6,316 nt of DNA, taken from assembly GCA_018816605.1 (NCBI GenBank), contig JAHIVS010000004.1:1-6316 (forward strand), in the 5' to 3' direction. Origin of the DNA: Pseudomonadota bacterium (GTDB taxonomy: Bacteria > Desulfobacterota > Desulfobacteria > Desulfobacterales > Desulfobacteraceae). A model generated the notes under the pieces. It was not told the origin of the DNA. It saw nothing but the letters and a program-made list of their open reading frames with translations, and searched no databases. Of the stretch, positions 1 through 5,068 are shown one piece after another. Made by a program: the position numbers and the translations under genes. The number at the start of each line of letters is the position of its first letter. Within the stretch, counting starts at the first letter, position 1.

Positions 1-1016
1 CTGGAAGAAAATTTGAGCCGGTTGAGCATCAAGTATTTGTTGGGGTGGATGGAAACATTGACGCCGCCGGCCAGGGCCATGGTGCACTCGCCCTGTCTGA
101 TGCTTTGACAGGCCAGGTGGATGGTGGTCAGAGAGGAAGCGCACATGGTGTCCAGGGCCATGCTGGGGCCGCTGAAATTAAAAAACGAGGAGACGCGGTT
201 GGCAATGGATGCGGGATTGGCAAAGATCCTGGCCCCGAACTGTCCGTATTCTTCGTACATGGTTCCCACAAATACCCCCACGCAAGGGCCTGGCGCCCCA
301 TTTTTCTCCCGGGTGCCGATGGACTCCCGGGTATATCCGGCATCTTCCATGGTTTCAAAGGCGCATTGCAGAAACAGCCGCTCCTGGGGATCCATGAATT
401 CAGCCTCCTGGGGGGCGATATTAAAAAACAGGGGATCAAACTGGTCCACGCCGGAAAGAAATCCGCCCCACATGCTGTTGGAGGTAAAGGGCTTTTTTTT
501 GTCTGGGTCAAAATACAGATCATGGTTCCACCGGTCTTTGGGGATTTCACAGATGCAGTCACTTCCCGATGCAAGCCTTTCCCAGAATTGTCCGATAGTG
601 TTTGCCAAAGGATATTGTCCGGAAAGACCGATGATGGCGATATCAAAGGGCGTGGTTTGCACAAAAGCGCTGTCCTGGGAAAGGTGCCCAGGAATGGCCG
701 GGCCTTCCTTTATGTCCGCAATCACCCGGGTTTCGGTTATGCCCAGCATCTGCATGACCGGGTCCGGAAAACAGGCAGCCAGATAGCCTGCCAGTTCATC
801 CAGGTTTTGGTATTCAAAAAACAGGGTTTTGGGCAGCCGCCCCAGAAAGGCTTCCAATTGCCGGGTCAATTCCATAATGGGCCGGATACCAAAGGTTTCC
901 ATGGGGGCAATCGCATCCACATCTGCTGCGGGCCGCTCAAGAACAGGGGCCAGCAGTTTTTGGATATAGTCGATTGTTTTTGAATGCAGCAGATCCTGTG
1001 AAATTTCGGCAACCAT
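1..1016 (-). CDS. trans-AT polyketide synthase protein, N-terminal part: degenerate ACP-like domain followed by ketosynthase (partial)
   Basis: This gene runs off the left edge; 338 codons are visible with no stop. Residues about 14-82 form an ACP-like domain whose second half is typical of trans-AT PKS carrier proteins (LPKTLFFEYQ at 62-71, then ELAGYL). The expected GIDS motif instead reads GIRP at 43-46, so the phosphopantetheine serine is absent. A linker leads to a ketosynthase starting near residue 124 (FDIAIIGLSGQYP). The ketosynthase shows MDPQERLFLQ (208-217), VFVGTMYEEY and the nucleophile region DTMCASSLT with catalytic Cys292, followed by HPNKYL (324-329), a signature of trans-AT ketosynthases. 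The two catalytic histidines would lie beyond the window. It should extend the polyketide chain in the cytoplasm by decarboxylative condensation, using acyl units loaded by a separate AT. The ATG at 1016 is the only plausible in-frame start; a GGGAGAGAG stretch lies about 12 bases upstream, a somewhat long spacing. The gene is 70 bases after the enoyl reductase gene and probably in its operon. Confidence 0.93.
   Translation of the reverse strand, partial: MVAEISQDLLHSKTIDYIQKLLAPVLERPAADVDAIAPMETFGIRPIMELTRQLEAFLGRLPKTLFFEYQNLDELAGYLAACFPDPVMQMLGITETRVIADIKEGPAIPGHLSQDSAFVQTTPFDIAIIGLSGQYPLANTIGQFWERLASGSDCICEIPKDRWNHDLYFDPDKKKPFTSNSMWGGFLSGVDQFDPLFFNIAPQEAEFMDPQERLFLQCAFETMEDAGYTRESIGTREKNGAPGPCVGVFVGTMYEEYGQFGARIFANPASIANRVSSFFNFSGPSMALDTMCASSLTTIHLACQSIRQGECTMALAGGVNVSIHPNKYLMLNRLKFSS
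764..974 (-). other. ACP-like domain without the phosphopantetheine serine
   Basis: This is the N-terminal domain (roughly residues 14-82) of the ketosynthase protein. The flanks match PKS carrier proteins: TFG before the site, IMELTRQLE after it, and the third-helix region KTLFFEYQ. Functional trans-AT carrier proteins typically read GIDS followed by about four residues before the ELT stretch. Here the segment is GIRP-IM-ELT, so Asp-Ser is replaced by Arg-Pro and two residues are missing relative to the usual spacing. The reading frame is intact, consistent with a six-base in-frame loss plus substitutions rather than a sequencing frameshift. The domain should be unable to carry acyl chains. 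The comparison with active domains is from family knowledge, not from an alignment that was run. Confidence 0.75.
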
Positions 1017-1086
1017 GTTTTTTTCTTTCTCTCTCCCATGACCGGCAGGCCGTTTTAAGTTTTGTCCGAAGTTTTTTGCTTTTTTC

Positions 1087-2442
1087 TTAGGCACAAAGAC
1101 AGGTAAAGCGCCGGTTTAACAGCTGTGCTGTTTCTTCCATCAGTTTTATGCCAATCTCATCCACATGCCGGTTTCTCCAATTTTCAAGGGGTGTGCCCTT
1201 GACCCATTGGTTGAAGGCGCCCAGGGCCGGGCCGCATTGCACCTGAAAATCCACTTTCCGGCCGGCATCCCCATCAAGGGCCAGACGGGTGCTGTGGCCA
1301 AAATACCAGCGGAACACCAGGGCCATTTTGTGTTTGGGGTCTTTGTCCGCCTGGTGAATCAGGGCCGGGGGATAAAATTGCCTGACCTCTTCATACACAT
1401 CATCAAAGCTTTTTTTAAAATATTTTTTTTCAAGCTGACGTTTTGTTGTTTCATCCAGGGCATCCAGTGAAGGAAACAGCCGGTACAGCGAGTAGAGCTT
1501 GTTGGCCCTTGCCGGAAAGAAAACTCCTTTCTTCAATACCTGTACCCTGGCACCGGTTTCAAACATATCCCCTGCCGGGGCATAGGTTGTGTCCTGGACA
1601 TTGATGTCCTGGAGCATCTCCTTTACGCTGTCGCTGGCATTGGATTCAATGGTGCACTGGTTAATGGAGCCGGTCAGAATAAAATCAGCCCCCAGAATGA
1701 ACGCGGCTGCGGCTGCTTCCGGGGTTCCGATTCCGCCGGCAGCACCGATACAGATCTTTTTAATCCAGGGAAACAGGCCTGCCATTTCGTTGCGCACCCC
1801 TGTCATTGCCGGCATCAGGGTATAGGCCACTCCCTGGTCCGTATGGCCGCCCGAGTCGGCTTCAACGCATAAATGGTCGGCCATGGAAATGCTTTCAGAC
1901 AACTTGGCCTGGAGCCGGGTGATCCGGTTTTCTTCCAAAAGTCTGGTGACAATATGCTCAGGGGCAGGGCTTAGAAAAAGCCTGGCCACTTCGGGCCTTG
2001 ATAGTTTGGCAATGATTTTGTTTTTTGCCATAACCGTTCCGTCGGGGCCGGGTTCTAGCCCTTTGAGCCGGTATTTTACAAGGGAGGGGGTCATCTGGAT
2101 GAAAGCGGCCGCTTCGATGGTTCTTATCTCATGTTTTAACAGCAGGTCCGCCAGGGGGGCTTCAAGGTGATTGCATAAAAAATTGACGCCAAAGGGTTGT
2201 CCGTGGGTTAATTGGCTTTTCAGGTAAACAAGGGCATCTTCGATGGGCTGTATTTTCAATCCGCCGGATCCGAAAAAGCCGAGCATGCCGGCCTTTGCCA
2301 GTCTCACAACCAGTTTGCTGGAGGCAATTCCCATGTACATGCCGCCGGCAGCATAGGCATAATCAAGATTGAATTCTTGTTTAAACGCCGGACTTCCGAG
2401 GGATGCACCCGTAATAGGAAGACAATCTCTTTGTGATATCAT
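1087..2442 (-). CDS. PfaD-family FMN-dependent trans-acting enoyl reductase
   Basis: The 451-residue product belongs to the PfaD / nitronate monooxygenase-like TIM-barrel flavoproteins that act in trans as enoyl reductases in trans-AT PKS and polyunsaturated fatty acid synthases. It would reduce ACP-bound 2-enoyl intermediates using NAD(P)H. Family marks, numbered from the ATG, are the N-terminal YAYAAGG and MLGFFGSGGL stretches (about residues 28-34 and 53-62), EADSGGHTD at 194-202 with the conserved histidine, the FMN phosphate-binding GAAGGIGTPEAA at 233-244, LTGS at 256-259, APAGDMFETGA, VFFPARANKLY, and a C-terminal MALVFRWYFGHST plus CGPALGAFNQWV. Length fits stand-alone PKS enoyl reductases; in some clusters the same domain is fused to the acyltransferases. 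I prefer the ATG at 2442 because it has an AGGGG sequence 4 bases upstream. The TTG at 2460 lies inside an inverted repeat and has no good ribosome binding site. It sits 94 bases after the methyltransferase gene and 70 bases before the ketosynthase gene, all in one direction. Confidence 0.95.
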   Translation of the reverse strand: MISQRDCLPITGASLGSPAFKQEFNLDYAYAAGGMYMGIASSKLVVRLAKAGMLGFFGSGGLKIQPIEDALVYLKSQLTHGQPFGVNFLCNHLEAPLADLLLKHEIRTIEAAAFIQMTPSLVKYRLKGLEPGPDGTVMAKNKIIAKLSRPEVARLFLSPAPEHIVTRLLEENRITRLQAKLSESISMADHLCVEADSGGHTDQGVAYTLMPAMTGVRNEMAGLFPWIKKICIGAAGGIGTPEAAAAAFILGADFILTGSINQCTIESNASDSVKEMLQDINVQDTTYAPAGDMFETGARVQVLKKGVFFPARANKLYSLYRLFPSLDALDETTKRQLEKKYFKKSFDDVYEEVRQFYPPALIHQADKDPKHKMALVFRWYFGHSTRLALDGDAGRKVDFQVQCGPALGAFNQWVKGTPLENWRNRHVDEIGIKLMEETAQLLNRRFTCLCA

Positions 2443-2450
2443 TTTACCCC

Positions 2451-2476
2451 TTTTGGCCAATAAATTCCGGCCAAAA
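2451..2476 (-). promoter_or_regulatory. inverted repeat (hairpin) just upstream of the PfaD-like gene's ribosome binding site
   Basis: TTTTGGCC at 2451-2458 and GGCCAAAA at 2469-2476 are perfect 8-base complementary arms with a 10-base loop. In the transcript the 3' arm ends directly at the AGGGG ribosome binding site (2447-2451) of the ATG at 2442. The structure could modulate translation, protect the downstream message or cause partial termination between the methyltransferase and reductase genes. It lacks a run of U immediately after the stem, so it is not a standard intrinsic terminator for the minus strand. Function is inferred only. Confidence 0.4.
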
Positions 2477-2536
2477 AAATGAAAGCATTCATCATATGAA
2501 CGTCCTGCGATTTATAACCTTCAAATTGCTGGCGGG

Positions 2537-3358
2537 TTAAGCGTTTATTTTTTTCGCTTTTACAATGAGATATCCACTGGTTCTTTTAACCTCTCTTACC
2601 AGGAATAAAAAATTGTTTAAAAAATCGTCATCCGCGATTTGAGACAGGGCCTCTTTATGGGTGTTAACGGCTTCCACAATTTTGGATTCAAAGCAGCCCA
2701 GAACCTCCCGGGTAATATCCATACTTTCCATAAGCTCAAATCCCGTGCGTTTCAACAGATCCGGATATTGGTCCTTTGTCACGCAGGCAGAATTGTTAAT
2801 TTCCAATGCGATCTGTTTTTCTTTTTGGGTCATTGCCCCAAGATCCACGACATCTGCGATCAGCAAGGTGGCCGACGGTTTTAATATCCGGCAGGTCTCT
2901 TTCAGAACCGCTTCATGGCCCATGTGAAAAATGGATTCAAAAAACCAGGCGCCGTCATGGGAATTGTCTTCAAAGGGCATTTTCAATGCATTGGCCGCAA
3001 AAAACCGGGTGAACGCCTCGGTTCCGTGAAGGCGTGCATTCTCGTCTGCCGCTTTTTTCTGGGATTCAACAATGGTAATCCCGTTCACCCTGCAGTTCTT
3101 TTCTTTGGCAAGGGTGATGGCAGGGATGCCGACGCCGCAGCCGATGTCGCAAAAGGTTTGGCCTGCGGAAATATCGGTTTTATCGATCATCAGCTGTGTC
3201 AGCCGGGTGGTGGCCTCGGCAAGACCGATATCTTTGTGAAGCGCGTCCCAGTAACCGAAATGAACATTGCCGCCCGTCATCATATTCCATGCCAGGGTCC
3301 CTGTTGATTCGTAAAACGCAGTGAGCTTTTCCTTTAGTGCGATTTCTTCTTTGTCCAT
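2537..3358 (-). CDS. SAM-dependent methyltransferase, probable polyketide tailoring enzyme
   Basis: The 273-residue product is a class I (Rossmann-fold) SAM-dependent methyltransferase of the small-molecule type. The N-terminal HFGYWD motif (residues 33-38) is typical of natural-product and UbiE-like methyltransferases. SAM-binding motif I is CDIGCGVG at 70-77, followed by the acidic end of strand 2 in GITIVES (93-99). DGAWFFESIFHMG (135-147) covers motif II, and RILKP (157-161) with LLIADV is the motif III region. No signal peptide or membrane segment is seen, so it should be cytoplasmic. It is a free-standing enzyme rather than a C-methyltransferase domain embedded in the PKS, so it may act on the finished or released product, or on an ACP-bound chain in trans. 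Substrate and methyl acceptor (O, N or C) cannot be told from sequence. The ATG at 3358 is preceded by GGAGAAGG with 4 bases of spacing after the last G. It is the first gene of the leftward group. Confidence 0.9.
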   Translation of the reverse strand: MDKEEIALKEKLTAFYESTGTLAWNMMTGGNVHFGYWDALHKDIGLAEATTRLTQLMIDKTDISAGQTFCDIGCGVGIPAITLAKEKNCRVNGITIVESQKKAADENARLHGTEAFTRFFAANALKMPFEDNSHDGAWFFESIFHMGHEAVLKETCRILKPSATLLIADVVDLGAMTQKEKQIALEINNSACVTKDQYPDLLKRTGFELMESMDITREVLGCFESKIVEAVNTHKEALSQIADDDFLNNFLFLVREVKRTSGYLIVKAKKINA

Positions 3359-3425
3359 TGTGCCTTCTCCAGAATAATGATGTAATGGCCGGGTTCAAAA
3401 AAGGGGTTGGCCCATGGGGCGAAGA

Positions 3426-3452
3426 ATACTACAATTTGCATGGTTTTAACAA
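3426..3452 (-). promoter_or_regulatory. possible weak sigma-70-like promoter for the leftward genes
   Basis: On the minus strand, TTGTTA (3452-3447) is followed after 15 bases by TAGTAT (3431-3426), about 70 bases upstream of the methyltransferase start. The spacing is shorter than the preferred 16-18 and neither hexamer is perfect, so this is a candidate only. A second TTGTTA lies directly upstream at 3458-3453. Confidence 0.2.
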
Positions 3453-3551
3453 TAACAAATGAAATGAATATACAAATAAAACAGGTCTGCCGGGATCTGG
3501 GTTTTGGATTGTCTGCCGCACTCCTGGGGAATTAAAGGCCGGAGCGCTTGA

Positions 3552-3565
3552 ATTTGTTGACAAAT
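3552..3565. promoter_or_regulatory. short perfect dyad in the divergent region, possible operator
   Basis: ATTTGT (3552-3557) and ACAAAT (3560-3565) are inverted repeats separated by TG, and the site contains TTGACA at 3557-3562. No -10 box is seen at the right distance downstream. The site is 67 bases upstream of the ATPase-like start and could be a regulator-binding site, but a dyad of this size in A+T-rich DNA can occur by chance. Confidence 0.2.
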
Positions 3566-3617
3566 AATGGTAGGGAAACCCCACGGCCCACAGAAGGAAC
3601 ACGGGCTGGCACACCAT

Positions 3618-3623
3618 GGAGAA
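3618..3623 (+). promoter_or_regulatory. ribosome binding site of the P-type ATPase-like gene
   Basis: GGAGAA lies 8 bases before the ATG at 3632. This decides the start. The frame stays open back to a TTG at 3548, but the 28 extra residues that would add are polar, rich in Pro, Thr and Arg, have no ribosome binding site and sit before the natural N-terminal membrane segment. Confidence 0.6.
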
Positions 3624-3631
3624 CGGTTCAT

Positions 3632-5068
3632 ATGATCATTGAATTAGGGCTGTGTTTTGCCCTCTATTCCCTGGGCGCAAAAATTTACAAAAACATTGCA
3701 TCCAATACTTTGTCCGAAGAAGACGAAGATATCATTGATATGGTAAAAGACGAAAACACCAATGTCTTTGAACAAGACGATAGGATGGGTTCTGAAGAAA
3801 AACACCAGGCCTATGTGAATTCAAGCCTGGCTTCCATGGGAATGTTTGCCGTGGGTTCCTTGCTGGGGCCTTTGGGTCTTATCCTTTATTTTTACGGGGC
3901 AATTCCCTATGCAAAGGAGGTTAAAAAGGCATTGGTTGAAGACAAAAAAATCAATGCGGATGTACTTTTTTTTCTGGCAGACCTTTTGACCCTGTTCGTG
4001 GGAAACTTTTTCACGGCCGCCTTTGGCATGTATCTGATCCATTCAGGAAAACTGGCCACGGCCAGGGCCAAGGACAATTCCCGGAAACTGGTCATGCACA
4101 TGTTTGAAGAACTTCCCACCCAGGTGAGGGTCATTGATATGAACGGCCATGAAATCCGGACCCCCCTGGAAGGGCTTGAAAAAGGGGATATCATTACAGT
4201 TGTTGCAGGAGAGGTCATCCCTGTGGACGGTGTCATCACCCAGGGTGTGGCCAGTATCGATCAACAGGCCTTATCCGGAGAATCCCAGCCCTGGGAAAAG
4301 GGGGCGGGTGAGCCTGTATTGGCAAACACCATTGTGATTGCCGGGGCCATCCTAAAGGCGGCCGGGCAAAGAAAGCTAACCCTGCTGCCGCGGGATGATG
4401 CCGCCTGCACCATCGGGTACGGCATCCGGGTTCAGACGGAGAAAAGCCTTGTCCATGTGGGCAGTGACCGTTTTTTCCAGGACCAGGGGATTTCCATCCC
4501 CAAACAGATAAAGGCGGTCTTTAAAAGATCCCTTCAAAAGAGGAACATATGTGTTCTGGTGGGGATCAATGGGCGGGTGGCAGGGGCCATTGAACTTGAG
4601 CCCCGGGACAAGGCCCGGATTGTTGAAAACCTGCAGAATCAGGGCAGAGCCGTATGTTTTGTGGGAGACGGGATCAATGATGCCATGGCCCTGAAACAGG
4701 CGGATGTCTCCATTTCCCTGGCCGGGGCAACCACCATTGCCAAGGACATGGCCGAGATTATTTTCATGGACGGCAATATTGCATCCCTGGATCAATTGAT
4801 GGCCCTGTCCCTTGAACTGGACAAGAACCCTAAAAAAAGCCTGAAAATATATCTGGTTCCCTCGGTGGTCAATGTTGCCGGCGCATTTATACTCAATTTT
4901 AACATCATGACGGCATTGCTGGTCAATGTGGGGTGCAACCTTGCGGGGATGGCCAATGTCCTGACGCCCCCAGACCGTTTGGATTCACGGCCGCCGTCCA
5001 CGGAACCTTCCGGGAACCCGACCGGTTCCGACCCCATCCCCTTGGAAGACGGTTTCATCAATGAATAA
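3632..5068 (+). CDS. P-type ATPase-like membrane protein lacking the phosphorylation site and core transport helices (pseudo-ATPase)
   Basis: The 478-residue product resembles CtpC-like metal-transporting P-type ATPases, usually around 700 residues or more, but lacks essential parts. Numbered from the ATG, residues 3-17 form a hydrophobic segment, followed by an acidic stretch. Helices lie at about 63-94 and 109-136. The actuator domain follows, with EKGDIITVVAGEVIPVDG and SGES at 215-218, the counterpart of the TGES loop. After GEPVLANTIVIAGAI (about residue 240) the sequence jumps to a late part of the nucleotide-binding domain (LTLLPRDDAACTIGYGI), skipping TM3-TM4, the DKTGT phosphorylation site and the HP motif. 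A second jump near residue 323 (AIELEP to RDKARIVENLQ) removes the TGD region. GDGINDA (345-351) and C-terminal hydrophobic helices (about 405-447) remain, then a Pro-rich tail. It cannot form the aspartyl-phosphate, so ATP-driven transport is not expected. The frame is open throughout and its end overlaps the acyltransferase gene. It may be a retained scaffold or regulatory pseudo-enzyme, or a decaying gene. Confidence 0.85.
   Translation: MIIELGLCFALYSLGAKIYKNIASNTLSEEDEDIIDMVKDENTNVFEQDDRMGSEEKHQAYVNSSLASMGMFAVGSLLGPLGLILYFYGAIPYAKEVKKALVEDKKINADVLFFLADLLTLFVGNFFTAAFGMYLIHSGKLATARAKDNSRKLVMHMFEELPTQVRVIDMNGHEIRTPLEGLEKGDIITVVAGEVIPVDGVITQGVASIDQQALSGESQPWEKGAGEPVLANTIVIAGAILKAAGQRKLTLLPRDDAACTIGYGIRVQTEKSLVHVGSDRFFQDQGISIPKQIKAVFKRSLQKRNICVLVGINGRVAGAIELEPRDKARIVENLQNQGRAVCFVGDGINDAMALKQADVSISLAGATTIAKDMAEIIFMDGNIASLDQLMALSLELDKNPKKSLKIYLVPSVVNVAGAFILNFNIMTALLVNVGCNLAGMANVLTPPDRLDSRPPSTEPSGNPTGSDPIPLEDGFINE
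5061..5068 (+). other. 8-base stop/start overlap coupling the ATPase-like and acyltransferase genes
   Basis: The sequence ATGAATAA holds the start codon of the acyltransferase gene and the stop codon of the ATPase-like gene in a different frame. A GGAAG sequence lies upstream near 5044-5048, a rather long distance from the ATG, so reinitiation by ribosomes ending the upstream gene is likely. The overlap indicates one mRNA and probable translational coupling. Confidence 0.7.

Larger units (their letters stand above)
3359..3631. other. divergent intergenic region between the two gene groups
   Basis: These 273 bases separate the start of the leftward methyltransferase gene from the start of the rightward ATPase-like gene, so promoters for both groups should lie here. 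The middle part (about 3425-3480) is A+T-rich. No convincing -35/-10 pair was found for the rightward genes. The region also holds a tandem TAACAA repeat (3447-3458), two copies of GTCTGCCG (near 3485 and 3519) and a short dyad at 3552-3565. Short open frames here have no ribosome binding site and no recognisable protein features. Confidence 0.7.

Noticed and set aside
45..983. Plus-strand open frame of 312 codons, and a second one at 121-786
   Set aside because: Both lie opposite the ketosynthase gene, whose minus-strand translation gives clear ACP and ketosynthase motifs. The plus-strand translations show no family features.
2443..2460. Upstream TTG at 2460 as start of the enoyl reductase
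   Set aside because: It adds only six residues (MAKRGK), has no clear ribosome binding site and lies within the inverted repeat, whereas the ATG at 2442 has AGGGG just upstream.
3557..3562. TTGACA as a -35 box for the rightward genes
   Set aside because: No -10-like hexamer occurs 16-18 bases downstream, where the sequence is G+C-rich. The hexamer is better noted as part of the short dyad.
3429..3631. Two minus-strand open frames of about 61-62 codons in the divergent intergenic region
   Set aside because: They have no good ribosome binding site, overlap each other in different frames, and their translations show no recognisable features.
3616..3642. Eight-codon open frame starting at ATG 3616 that overlaps the ribosome binding site and start of the ATPase-like gene
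   Set aside because: A possible leader frame, but the nearest purine-rich sequence (GAAGGA at 3593-3598) is about 17 bases away, too far to support initiation. Probably chance.
4043..4264. Minus-strand frames opposite the ATPase-like gene (for example 3907-4239, 4043-4264, 4376-4795)
   Set aside because: The plus-strand protein shows actuator and GDGIND motifs across this stretch; the opposite-strand translations have none.
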